The position numbers were made by a program, and so were the translations under genes. Positions 23,372-34,139 of a stretch of DNA of 64,000 nt are shown piece by piece (within the stretch, counting starts at the first letter, position 1; each line of letters starts with the position of its first letter). The DNA is taken from assembly GCF_014839805.1 (NCBI RefSeq), contig NC_051137.1:8421170-8485169 (forward strand). The letters are read 5' to 3'. Source of the DNA: Manduca sexta (taxonomy: Eukaryota; Arthropoda; Insecta; Lepidoptera; Sphingidae). The notes beneath the pieces are model-generated. The model searched no databases, was not told the origin of the DNA, and worked only from the letters and a program-made list of their open reading frames with translations.

Positions 23372-23652
23372 AGACGAGCATGTCGTTCGCCTGATTGTAA
23401 GCGAAAAACCGCCCTAAAACCATTAACAACACCCTACAGAACTTTCAATTCAAAGTACTGTAAGACATTTTTTTGCGCTGGCCATCCTGAGACATAACAT
23501 GTTAAGTCTCATGATGCCCAGTACACATTGACTATTATGTCCTTCGGATCGGAACACAACAGTGCGTATACATCGCTGCTTGGCAGTAGCATAGACATTA
23601 TTATGGTACCTACCCATACGGATTCTTGCATACGAGAGTCCCACCATCAGTA
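23372..23652 (+). repeat. Interspersed repeat family C
   Basis: Blocks 'gacgagcatgtcgttcgcct', 'tggccatcctgagacataac', 'atgttaagtctcatgatgcc', 'gatcggaacacaacagtg', 'gctgcttggcagtagcatag' and 'gtacctacccatacgg' recur in the same order at 48238 (plus) and 58326 (minus). It is a common lepidopteran dispersed repeat. No open frame, poly(A) tail or inverted ends were recognised, so its class is open. Confidence 0.65.
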
Positions 23653-24177
23653 ATGTATATTATGTTTATTGTATACACACCAGTAAATTATATATATAAT
23701 ATAAATATGAATGAATGACATTGTACTTCTTTTTTATATTTTTTATATTTCTCACATATTACATAAATTTTAAATTAAGTAGTTTACAAATAAGTTTTTT
23801 CGTAAATTAAGTTAAAAATATCTATATACCTACACTTCTCATTAGTTATGTATAAAACTTCATACGAAGATGTAAATTTAGTTTCTCATAAGAAGAAAAT
23901 CTTTTATGAATTATAATAATCTCCATTCTTTATATAAATTTAAACAATACAGAGATAATAATATACAAATATAGATGTAATTTTGATATTGCCAAGGAAG
24001 CTCAGTACATTTTATAAGTTTGAATTATTTCACTTTTGAACATTTTGCATTATTAAATTAGGTATTATCTCGTACTTTAAAATCACTTCTGTATGCAGTC
24101 GTCCGCTTGAGGTATCTTGTTATTATTTATTTTAATTTATGCACACTAATTACAAGCTGTAGAAAAGGAGGCCCGTG

Positions 24178-24235
24178 CTGAATATTGGCACAGTATAAAG
24201 TACAGAGCAGGTATTATTATATTATATTACGATCA
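24178..24235 (+). repeat. SINE family A, 3' end fragment
   Basis: 'gcccgtgctgaatattggca', then 'cagtataaagtacagagcag' and a 'tattattatatt' tail match the last 60 bases of the family-A SINEs at 49673 and 63200. Confidence 0.5.
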
Positions 24236-24565
24236 GAGAAAACTCTAAAAGGAAATTCCAAAATTAAAGCAGGCTAATAATTTTATGTCTATTTTTGGCA
24301 TACAATGGCATATTCTGTGACATTATGATAAGCAAAGTTGGGTAAAATACGAAGACATAATTGTAAGACAAAAACCGGCTTTTAATCATGTAGATATATC
24401 TTAAAATTACATACACTTTGAGACCTTACTTTGTATAATTTGTATGAATCATGTAATGTAAAGTTTATTGTATGCAGATGTTAAATTAGTTAGCTGGTGA
24501 ACTTTACAAAAAATGCATTATGAGATTTTTATACAACTAGATGAACTGACAAGCGAGTCACTTAC

Positions 24566-24592
24566 CTGAGGGTTTACGCTAGAACTAGTCAT
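24566..24592 (-). other. Weak start-exon signal (ATG plus splice donor)
   Basis: On the minus strand ATG (complement of 24590-24592) is followed by eight codons (TSSSVNPQ) and a consensus donor CAG|GTAAGT. Nine codons is too few to be evidence on its own, and the hAT element at 24608 sits just upstream. Listed because the donor is perfect. Confidence 0.15.
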
Positions 24593-24668
24593 AAATAAGA
24601 GCAGCACCAGTGGTGGCCTTAAGTAATATTTTGACCTTCACACCTTTGGGAGAACTTTTTAACCAATA

Positions 24669-25534
24669 GGGTGTTTGACAATTTTTAAATGTATGTACTA
24701 CGATAGAGGACTTTTCACTTATAGCATGAATTATATTTTTATTGTTAAAATATGCTCAATTTATTAAATATCCGTGATTTTCTTTTATCATTTATAATTT
24801 CGCGCTAAAACGCGTTGTCACGTGACGTTATCCCTGTGTGATGTCATCGCTCATATACAAACATTCGTGACAGTTGTGACACATAACCTGCACCTTACAA
24901 CAAAACAAATTGTCTACGATTTATATATACTTTTCCCACAAAAAATGAATAAGCCAGCATATAAGTATTGTTCAGTGCCTTTACGTAAAAACTCAACACC
25001 ACATAATCCCGATAAATTGTTCATTCATGTGCCAAAATCAAAATATTTAAGAAAGAAGTGGTGGACTTTAGCACGACAAGATCCAAAATATACGTTGGAT
25101 AAATCGACGATTTATTTTTGTGAAGTTCATTTCAATGTAAGTTTATAGTTGTATATTGTTATAAATGTTGTTGTCACCTAAAAAAATAATGTTTTAATAT
25201 AAGTGTCAAATATAAACTATGGTTTTTGTAATCTCGATTTTTTTAAAGTTATGAGTGCGTGCCATTTGTTGTTCTATGTGTCATGCAGTCGTTACTATAT
25301 ATTTATTGTATTGAATGATGTGATGTTTATGAGAGATGACGTCACTAGGAATGGCTATCGGCGTCGTTTTAGGCCGCGAGGGATACAGATTAAAATTCAA
25401 AATTTTAATGACGTATATAAAATATTTACAATACGTTTAAAACAAAAAAAAAAAACAATTTGATAAATATTGTCGCCCACTATTCTTTCTCCTGGAGCAG
25501 TTTTAAATTTTTTGGTTACACCAGTCAAACACCC
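24669..25534 (+). mobile_element. THAP-exon transposon nested in the hAT MITE
   Basis: Perfect 11-bp inverted ends 'gggtgtttgac' (24669-24679) and its inverse (25524-25534) are flanked by TA on both sides. The match extends outward to 16 bp because the target itself ('caaTAttg') is palindromic. A second inverted pair lies inside: 'tgatgtcatcgctcat' at 24839-24854 and the inverse of 'tgacgtcatctctcat' at 25329-25344 (14/16). It carries one THAP exon and no catalytic domain, so it is a non-autonomous derivative. A THAP exon, 2-bp duplication and GGG ends point to the ISL2EU branch of the PIF/Harbinger group (inference). Confidence 0.65.
24945..25136 (+). CDS. THAP zinc-finger exon of a transposon protein
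   Basis: A 64-codon exon begins at ATG 24945 and ends at the donor AAT|GTAAGT (25136/25137). THAP domains are C2CH zinc-binding DNA-binding modules of about 90 residues found in host proteins and in several transposases. Visible here: C9 in KYCSVPLRKN, the family block KLFIHVPKS (25-33), the W/LAR block WWTLARQDP (39-47), and the end YFCEVHFN with C59 and H62. The second zinc ligand, normally Cys in CSVPLC, is Arg at residue 14, so zinc binding is probably lost. The domain is cut at HFN by the intron, and the remaining exons and the DDE domain are absent. An in-frame upstream ATG at 24822 would add 41 residues; I prefer 24945 because the family starts just before this cysteine. Confidence 0.75.
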
Positions 25535-25710
25535 TATTGCCGAAAGAAATCAATATTTTTTCTTAGCGCTCCGTACAAGCGCGAGACGCCTTGATAGTCG
25601 CCACTTCCAATTCCTCCCATTAGAAAAGGGCATGGCTGTGCTCTGGCATTTCTGTAGTCGCTTGCTTGTTTGCCTACTAAGGCAGTAAAAAGGCCGCCAC
25701 TGAGCAGCAC

Positions 25711-26397
25711 TACACATAACTTAGAATTACAAAGTATTGCAAGAGCAGCATTGCTCTTCGCTTGTTACTATGATAAGTCCGTTTCATAATATGCAGCTAC
25801 CACTGTGCTTAAACACTGTTGCTAGGCTAGCTAAACCCACCCTTTGGCCTGCCAAGCAATTGTAGATGGCCAATATGACTTAAAAAAATCATTAATATTT
25901 TTAGCAAAATCACTTCAACTGTATGTAAGCTAACCTTATAAGAATAAAATAATTCAATTTTACATTCATAAAATTTTAAATTAGAATTACGTTTTTAGGC
26001 ACTCAAAGAGATCAATAAATTAACATTGCGGCCTGAGGTACCATAAATAAGACGTCTTTTTGGCTCGTATAAAAAAAAGTTTTAGTATGACTAGCCATAT
26101 AGTAGAAATAGACAAGACGGTTTACCTACAGAGGCGGGGTCTCAAATCAAGAGGCTTAGTAATTGTATTAAAAATTTAATAACGGCTATACAATTCCCAG
26201 CTTTATGAACGTTGCATAGAGTAGAGGAAAGTATGGTTTCCAATACGCTGCAGGGGCATAGTAAGTTTTAAGTTCGAATGCTTGTTTTTCATTATAATAT
26301 CGGAGTTTTCATTTTAATTTACCAGTACGGCGTTTATCAAGTTTGTTTTGAACTCTATTGGGATTAGGCACTAATAAATATTGTTTAATCATTTTGT
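25711..26397. other. AT-rich DNA, nothing recognised
   Basis: No supported feature. Confidence 0.5.
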
Positions 26398-26485
26398 ATT
26401 AGGTGTTGCTCGCGGCTCAGTTCTCGTAGACTATCTTAATACCAAAATCGGCCAAATCCTCAAAGCGGTTTTAGCGTTTACTTCT
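26398..26485 (-). mobile_element. Helitron-like 3' end fragment
   Basis: Minus strand ends 'gagccgcgagcaacaccta', preceded by 'gtaaacgctaaaaccgctt'. It is the same terminus and inner block as at 42168. Confidence 0.4.
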
Positions 26486-26555
26486 AACAAACATTCCTTT
26501 CTTTGAAGACCGACAGGGCGTGTATACTCTTTTTCGTACTGTAGGTGTTTAAAGG

Positions 26556-26840
26556 TATTGGTGCGCGACGGCATGGTTGGTAACGGAATGTACTGTCGAT
26601 ACAAGATCTGGAAGGTGGAAACCCAAGGCACACAGTTAGGACTTTTTGAAGTTACATGTGTATTGATCGATTATCTCTCGCTTTAAATGTGAAGGAAATC
26701 ATCGTGAGGAAATCTCATAATCATAACAGGCCAGCGTGGTGGAAAAAGGCCGAGAACCCTCTCATTTGTGAGGAAGACTTGTGCTTAGCAGTGGGTAGGA
26801 CAAGATGTATAGCTGGAATTATAAACGTAGTGGAGATCAC
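26556..26840 (+). repeat. tRNA-derived SINE, family A, diverged
   Basis: Head with 'atggttggtaacggaatgta' and a B-box position near 'aggtggaaacccaaggcaca'; body 'acatgtgtattgatcg', 'gtgaaggaaatcatcgtgag', 'ggccagcgtggtggaaaaag', 'cttagcagtgggtaggacaa'. The order is identical to the copy at 63200 but with many substitutions. Confidence 0.6.
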
Positions 26841-28369
26841 ATGACATCAGGAGAAATTAATTCATATTGCAGATACTTTAAGACAAGCTACGTTAATAAA
26901 ACCAGTACAACAAAAATTATATAAATAATGGTATTTCGGAGTACTACTAAATCAGGCATAACTTAAATAAAGTAATGTTACAGGAGATACATAAAAATTG
27001 TCAATAATAATATTGTGAGTAACTCGTAAATATTAATTTGCAAAATTTCCTCATATGTTTTTATTTATTTAGTGATTTAATTATGGTTTGACTGTATTAA
27101 GATTCAATGACACTGGTAACTGGCGACGTAAAATAACCTTTTTTAGTTTTAAGATTAAAGAATAAAAAAATGTTACCGCAAGTTTTGAGTAGGTTTCAAC
27201 ATAGTGGGAAAAACTAACCAATGGACTAATTATGTTCTTGCTTTATTATTAATTATTTAAGCAAATAATCTATAAAGTTGTTAATTTTATTAAAATTATT
27301 ATATTGCACAATAATTGTTCAAATAGGGTATTTATTTTAAAGTTGTCTACATTAAATTATAATAAGTAGGTTGAAATGAACAGAGGTTTAGTTTAGATTT
27401 AACATAAAAATGCAATGTTTACAGTGCAGAGGTAAGAATTTCGAATTGCAAATTAGTTTTTATACATTTGAATTCTGAGACAAGCCCCTTGCCCGTCCGA
27501 GGGATAATGCCATGTTGCTATGTACTGCAGTACCTTCATTCAGATTTCTGAATTACAAAATAGGTACTTGGATGTTAAACTTGAATTTGGGCTTCGTACC
27601 TTAAGATATTACATGTTATTTGTTATAATAGTGTCCTAGTGCACTGACCATGCTGTCCTCAAAATTAAAATACACGGTGTTTACAACTGATGACACTTTA
27701 TCTTAATAAGGAACCTATAGCACTAAGCCTATTTATTTATATTTTGCCAAAAATTGGCTTACGTTAATATAACAATTGCTATAAAAATTACATAAAATAA
27801 TTAAAAATACAAGTTTTAAAACTCTGTATTTATGTTGAAAACAAGGTCATGTTCTCACATTGAGTACTACAAAAAACGGCGAATTGAAGAGTCACTTTGA
27901 TTCATGGTCATGGCAACAGTGTTGTATTGATCGTAGATAATGTAATACAGTGGTGCATATAGTGTATGTCTATAATAGAATACTGAATTTATTTTTTCTC
28001 CAATCATTTCTCAATTGGTAGTTGGTAGGTACATTACAGTTCGCATCCGTCTCTCGGCAATGGCAATAAAATAAACAGCTTCTGTATTAGACAGTAGACA
28101 CAGCGTAGACCTACTTTTCAATTCGAATAAATTTCGTACCGTTTGCAGAAGTATTCTCAATTTCAGTAGATGCACACATTTATTATTCACACAAGCACAC
28201 ATTAACTCGTATACTGCTTAGAAAAACAGTACAAGTATTTTTCAAATGGGTCAATGTTTTTAAATGGATCTGATATTAATACATTCCATCGATGCACTTA
28301 TCCTGCCACGAATACATAATAAATTTATGTAAAATGTTAGATAGGTGAACTTATTTTGAATACCTTGAA
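26841..28369. other. AT-rich DNA, nothing recognised
   Basis: No supported gene or repeat. The minus-strand frame at 28011-28202 is not convincing. Confidence 0.5.
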
Positions 28370-28720
28370 TCGATTGTGAGCAACGATTTTGTAATATCCC
28401 GCCCGTCGCGACGTTCCAATGTTTGTATTTTCGTTTTTGCGTGTGTATTATTTCGCGATTCCAGACGGTGGACTGTAATTATATTCGAGCAAACCAGTGG
28501 TACGAGAGAGCCGATCACTCGCGTCGGTGATAAGAGAATGCAGTGCGTATAGGCACAAGCACGAGCGGCGCGCGCGACCCGCGTTTATCAACTAAACACA
28601 TTAAAAATGCCGGTACACAATGACAACTTTTCTTACTGTATCTCTGAGCTGCATTGTTGATTCGTCAAGCCGAGAGAACATGCAGATGCCTCGCTGTGTC
28701 TGCTTATAGTGCCAGTACAT
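28370..28720. promoter_or_regulatory. CpG-rich block, possible promoter or 5' exon
   Basis: In an AT-rich setting this block is dense in CG dinucleotides: 'cccgcccgtcgcgacgttcc' at 28400, then 'gagcggcgcgcgcgacccgc' at 28562. A short frame (MPVHNDNFSYCISELHC) follows at 28607. No TATA box, confirmed transcription start or exon was found. It could be a promoter with a non-coding first exon, or an unrecognised repeat. Confidence 0.3.
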
Positions 28721-28995
28721 TTTTATGGTGTTATTTTTCTACTTGATTTAACGTTCAATGTTTGGCTAGTTGGTATTAGTATTAACTATTAAGTAAATAT
28801 TCTTACGTCATATTGAAGAGTGGTGAGGTAAAACTTTTCCATTGCATGTGTACTTTTAACATTCATACTATTAATGTGTAATAAATTATTTAATAATTAA
28901 ACCAACTTATAAATATATAAACTATATTTTATTCCGTGTTAATATAAATATTTTATGCTAAAAGCATATTTACAAGGAAACAATATCCATAAAAA

Positions 28996-29195
28996 TATAA
29001 TATTTACTATTCATGCCTATTCTCGAAGGGGTAGGCAGCGGTGTAACCAGGGTAAACACTTCCGCCGGTATGTTCCTTCGCATAAGGCCTAGATTCCGGG
29101 ATAGATAGAGCAGAAAAGTTGCTTGAACTGGGATTTGAACTCGGAACCTCAGTGTCATACCGCGCACACAATATAACTACATCACCGAAGCGGTG
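28996..29195 (-). repeat. tRNA-derived SINE, family B
   Basis: Minus strand: 'cttcggtgatgtagttatat', B-box in 'gaggttccgagttcaaatcc', 'aagcaacttttctgctctat', and the 3' part 'gctgcctaccccttcgagaa'. It matches the other family-B copies. Confidence 0.7.
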
Positions 29196-30736
29196 ACTGT
29201 AGGTATACTATGATTTGGAAATATCACAGCAGTCATATCGAGTAGGAAAGTACAAGTTTCAATGTTTTTATTCCGTGAGAAACGAACAGGCGCAACTAGT
29301 GCATCCCAACTTCGCCTTTACTCTATCCGCCTCATAATGTACGGTGCAAGTTTATCGACACATTGATGACTAAGCAACCATAGGAAGAAAATGAATAACC
29401 CGTCATGATGGTTCGTCTCGGCTTCTTCGGTGAGTCGTGTTCCAGGTCAGCTGATGCACTGGAATTAGGGAGGCTGGAATTAATATTTGCAATCTATAAA
29501 TGTTTTCGTTTATTAACATTTTATTCATTATAATTTTAATTGTATTGTAATCTTTCACAACGTTATGTTAAAAAAATATCACACCAAAGTTATACACCTT
29601 ATGATACGCAACGCTTTTTTGCAACTACTAGATATATTGATATAATCAATATAAACACATTCGGTTAATTACCTAGATCATTGTTTCAGTAGGGGGATTC
29701 TAGGGGAATCTCAACTCTCTATTGTTACAGCTAGCATGTAGTGCCTACAGGAATAGGCTAGTTATACATTTATAATTATTCTCAACAAGCGTTCGGAACA
29801 TTTTTACATATTAAATTGTAATTTTCTAAAATAACAAACGCTTCGCACCGTCTGAATAGCATTTTGATAGCTTTCTAACTTAAACATCTTGAGCGTGCTC
29901 TGCGACTATTTTTATATCAAATTTATTTCCTGAAAAGTGATGTACAATGTTTATAAACGTTCATATTATAATTATGAAATTATAAGTAAGTAACGTTTGA
30001 AGATTATAATTTTTAAAAATTATGATTGTTATTGCATTTTTTGATCGAATAAAATATTTCGATGATTATACTAATATCGAACTATATTATTATTATTGTA
30101 TTTTTCGTTTGTTCTAGTTTTAAATGACGCGATAATGTTTAAAAGGACACATTTAACACATTCCGTACACATGCACTGAAATAAGGGTGGTGTAATTAAT
30201 TTCAACATACTTAATAGTTTTATTGGTAAAATAAAATAAAATGTAAATATTATTAATAAAAATACCAAGAAGAACATTTATTTGCCTTCAGAATTAGCAT
30301 AAAATTATAATCATTCGAATTTTTGTAATAGACTTGAATAACTAAATATAGTAAGTAATGAATACTTTGGGTTTATATTTTGCATTCCGATCCTATGATC
30401 TATTATAAAAAATCGTATCAGTTAAGAGTTTACTTTTTGGAACTCGTTCATTCTCAAAGTATAAAACGACCACAGCGGATTGATGTTCGTGTACGTAGAG
30501 TGAAAAGATTCCACAATTCAGCTGTGGTTGCCTACAACTTATTATTTCCGGAAAGTAATGAATCAAGTGGCTCTGGTAGCGGTATCAGTTATGGTTGTTT
30601 CACCTGCGCGCACAACAAAATCCTGGCGGTTCTAGTCGAACCATCACAGCACATTGACAAATAGTGCTCATCGTTCTGAAGTCCACCGATTTATCAGCAG
30701 TGTAATAGACTGTTGGGTCGAAGCTAAATTCCAAAC
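29196..30736. other. AT-rich DNA; one unsupported 94-codon frame
   Basis: The plus-strand frame at 30380-30664 (94 codons, with a SNESSGSGSG segment) has no recognised domain and no clear splice context. I treat it as unproven. No other feature. Confidence 0.4.
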
Positions 30737-30782
30737 GTTCATCGATAATTCTCACGTTTGAATGTGAGAATTATCCATGAAC
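30737..30782. repeat. Hairpin, 19-bp arms
   Basis: 'gttcatcgataattctcac' and the inverse of 'gtgagaattatccatgaac' pair over 19 positions with one mismatch, around an 8-base loop. It lies 37 bases before the mariner element. Confidence 0.6.
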
Positions 30783-30819
30783 TTCAACGCTTCAACGACT
30801 CTCGCCTAAACAATACTTA

Positions 30820-32117
30820 GTCTGGCCATAAATACTGTTACACTTAATTATAAAAAAATATTACATTTGAATTTCGAATCTGTCATTTTTATACGATTGT
30901 TCATTGTGTTTTCTCATTTTGGCGCCAATACATTGTAAAATATTTTGCGATATTAAAATGGTGTGGGGTGATAAAGAGAACCGAATCGCTGTGATAGCAT
31001 TACACAAAGTAGGTATGGAGCCAAATGCAATTTTTAAAACTCTCCATACACTTGGTATTAGTAAAATGTTTGTGTACCGGGCTATTAATAGGTACAATGA
31101 GACCTCCTCTGTTTGTGACAGAAAAGATCTGGCCGTCCACGTAGTGTTCGTACGAAAAAGGTGGTCAAAGCAGTAAGGGAAAGAATTCGAAGAAATCCTG
31201 TCCGAAAGCAAAAGATTTTATCTCGGGAAATGAAGATAGCACCTAGAACCATGTCGCGTATTTTAAAAGATGACTTAGGACTTGCAGCCTATAAGAGACG
31301 CACTGGCCATTTCTTAACTGATAATTTAAAGAAGAATAGGGTGGTAAAATCGAAACAACTACTGAAGCGGTACGCAAAGGGAGGTCACAGAAAAATTTTG
31401 TTTACGGATGAGAAAATTTTTACAATTGAGCAACATTTTAACAAACAAAATGACCGTATTTATGCTCAAAGCTCTAAGGAAGCTTCCCAATTAGTCGACA
31501 GAGTGCAACGTGGACATTATCCGACTTCAGTGATGGTTTGGTGGGGTGTTAGCTATGAAGGAGTGACTGAGCCATATTTTTGTGAAAAAGGTATCAAAAC
31601 ATCGGCACAAGTGTATCAAGATACCATTCTTGAGAAGGTAGTTAAGCCCCTTAACATCACCATGTTCAATAACCAAGTATGGTCCTTCCAGCAAGACTCG
31701 GCGCCGGGTCATAAAGCTCGGTCCACGCAGTCTTGGTTGGAATCGAACGTTTCGGACTTCATCAGAGCTGAAGACTGGCCGTCGTCTAGTCCCGATCTTA
31801 ATCCGCTGGATTATGATTTGTGGTCAGTTTTAGAGAGTACAGCTTGCTCTAAACGCCATGATAATTTGGAGTCCCTAAAACAATCTATACGATTGGCAGT
31901 GAAGAATTTTCCCATGGAAAGAGTGCGTGCTTCTATTGATAACTGGCCTCATCGTTTAAAGGACTGTATTGCAGCCAATGGAGACCACTTCGAATAAGCT
32001 TTTTATATTTTTAATTGTTTTATATTTATGTATTAAACTGACACACTGTAAAAGTAATAAATGTTATTTGCAGTTAACAATTTTCTTTTTTCTTTATTAC
32101 AATATTTATGGCAAGAC
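30820..32117 (+). mobile_element. maT (DD37D) mariner transposon, near full length
   Basis: Inverted ends: 'gtctggccataaatactgtt' at 30820 and, read from the right end, 'gtcttgccataaatattgta' (to 32117). Both ends are bordered by TA (30818-30819, 32118-32119), the mariner target duplication. Length 1298 bp, as expected for the maT group (the Bmmar1 type, to my knowledge first described in silkworm). The transposase fills most of the element. Only one base separates it from an intact reading frame, so this is a young copy. Confidence 0.92.
30958..31997 (+). pseudogene. maT mariner transposase with one frameshift
   Basis: Cut-and-paste transposase that would bind the inverted ends and excise and insert the element in the nucleus. 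I start it at ATG 30958 (MVWGDKENR), the usual family start; an in-frame ATG at 30904 would only add leader sequence. The N-terminal helix-turn-helix region (IAVIALHKVG, LGISKMFVYRAINRYNET) reads in one frame to about 31125. There the A run 31122-31125 is one base short and the frame shifts to the one open through 31997. The catalytic domain is complete: Asp in FTDEKIF, Asp in FQQDSAPGHK, and Asp in SPDLNPLDY, with exactly 37 residues between the last two (DD37D). Total length about 346 residues, normal for the group. Confidence 0.92.
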
Positions 32118-32171
32118 TAGGTATACGTTCATCCTGATACGTAACTGATCACGTTAGAGAAATTATCATTC

Positions 32172-32408
32172 TGGGGCCTTATTCTCTATCCCGCACGTCA
32201 TTTTAACAGTGCGTAACAAGCACGTAACACAACGCATCACGTTTAGGACTATAGAAATTTGGCTTACAGAATACCATTCCACACACATTTCTCGAAGATA
32301 ACATGACACGGCCGCGTTACGCGTTTACACTATCATGTATGATAGTGTAAACGTAATAGAATCAGGGCCCTTATTCTATAGAATTCTGTAGAATAAGGGC
32401 CCTGATTC
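32172..32408. mobile_element. MITE with 'gggccttattct' ends and two palindromes
   Basis: Left end 'ggggccttattctctatccc' at 32173. Towards the right lie a perfect palindrome at 32322-32353 (15-bp arms, 2-base centre) and an imperfect-centre palindrome at 32359-32408 (20-bp arms 'gaatcagggcccttattcta', 10-base centre). The arms of the second palindrome repeat the MITE end in both orientations, as if two copies abut head to head. No coding capacity. Confidence 0.6.
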
Positions 32409-33799
32409 CCTCCAAAAGCTGTCTTCTTCTGTCTCAGTGACGCGATGGCGCGGTGACATTTTGACAATAAAACCAAAGAAAACTGACGGTAATTGAGTAA
32501 AAGATAACACAACAATAACACTCTTAGTTTTATAAACTATTTGCTAATCTTTAATAAACTATTTGCTTTTATTTTGGTAATTTAGTGATAAATATTATCA
32601 CTGAAGACATTATGCGCTTACATAATACATTTCGGCAATTAATTATTATTTTTATAGATGTAAGTATGTATTTACAGATAAAATAATAAAATATATTGGC
32701 ATGTATCGCGTAATGTAGACACATTTTACACATGCGATTTTGTTCTCGTAATAATCGATTTCGTATTTGAATAAAATTCAAATATCAATATATCTGAAAC
32801 ATTAATAAATGGCGTTGCATTTAAACCATCGGAGGATGGAAATAATTTAGAAGAATTGTGCGACAGATCTTATCAAAAAGTTGTAGGAATAAGTAAACTA
32901 AATAGAAAAACATTTGCTTACGATATATATTTTTTTGTAATATTATTTTTTAGTTATCGCCTTTTGCCACTTATTGATAATTTATACGACAAATGACGTG
33001 TAAAATGAAACTACTGAATAATTTCGCGTCGTAGCCAATTTATAGAAAAACGTGCTTGTGTTGCAGTCATTGTTTCATAATTTGTTGCTTGTTCAATAAA
33101 CTCCTGTTAACTATACGATCAAGATTAATATAAAAATCGATATAAACGTTATTACACGTCGATATTATCTATATTATTAACGTTAAATCATTATTGCTAC
33201 CTATCAATGTATGAACGTTAATTTATTTTGGTACTCAAAACACCAGCGATCTGACATATGATATGAGATGCACTGGTAAATTGGCTGTATATTACTTAAG
33301 AAATATTGAGGTAAAGTAACTTAATAGATTATTGCGGAGCAGCTTGATAGAAATTAGTTGTGAGTTTCTGAAGTTATGCTGCAATGATATAGCTTGTAGA
33401 TATTATATAAGTTTCCGAGCGTTGTAACTTGTAATTCATACTTTGTGTATATATTGTGTAGTGTCGACGTTGCAACATGTCGTCTTATAATATTGGCAGC
33501 GAGAGTTTGCGCTGCTGGCAGTATTAGGATTTAACGTACTTAAAATAAACCACGTATCGAGAATATACGATAAAGCAGGGATTTTCTTCTTAATAAATAA
33601 AGCAGTTAATACTATTGCAATTGTTAACAGTATCTGAGTAATCATATACTTCGTGTAAAAATGAGATTGAGCTTTATTATATTTTGTAATTTTTTCTGCT
33701 ATGATAATGGTTTGCCGATTGTAAAACATTAATCATTTAATATAATGTATATTAAATGTATTTATTCTAACGAATAAAATTATAAATTTATTGAAATGA
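32409..33799. other. AT-rich DNA, nothing recognised
   Basis: Several short minus-strand frames (for example 33436-33729) are AT-driven and not gene-like. Confidence 0.5.
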
Positions 33800-33960
33800 A
33801 ATGAAATGATTTATAATATCTGTAAAATGTTATACATTATTTAGATTCCGTCAATATTAACTCTACCACCAGTTCGGAAAGCAGTTTTCACCAGAGAAGA
33901 ACGGGCAAGAAACTCTGGTGTTGCTCTTTTCAATCAGTTTAGGGTAAAGACTACATTACA
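33800..33960 (+). repeat. Interspersed repeat family D
   Basis: 'aaaatgttatacattattta', 'gattccgtcaatattaactc', 'accagttcggaaagcag' and 'aagaaactctggtgttgctc' recur in the same order at 56825-56990. The class is unknown; it may be the 3' end of a LINE. Confidence 0.6.
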
Positions 33961-34139
33961 TGATAAAGTGATAAGAGAAAAAAAAAGTTTAGAGCAGTTC
34001 ATTTATAGGCTCGTGAAATAATAAATAAATTAATTTAAATTTTTATATGACTGCACAACCCTCTCAGGAATCATGAAATTTCTCTATTATCCTTATAATT
34101 ATTTCCTCCCAGTACTTCTAGCAATTAGAAATTAGAAAT

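Larger units (their letters stand above)
24608..25702. mobile_element. hAT-type MITE with 8-bp duplication, carrying a nested element
   Basis: Ends are 'cagtggtggcctt' (24608) and the inverse of 'cagtggcggcctt' (to 25702), flanked by a perfect 8-bp direct repeat AGCAGCAC at 24600-24607 and 25703-25710. An 8-bp target duplication plus CAG-type ends is the hallmark of hAT elements. Removing the nested element at 24669-25534 leaves about 228 bp, so the original insertion was a short non-autonomous hAT. It has no transposase. Confidence 0.8.

Noticed and set aside
30861..31211. 116-codon minus-strand frame
   Set aside because: Opposite the mariner transposase N-terminus.
32359..32408. Transcription terminator hairpin
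   Set aside because: It is part of a MITE in a eukaryotic setting, with no adjacent gene.
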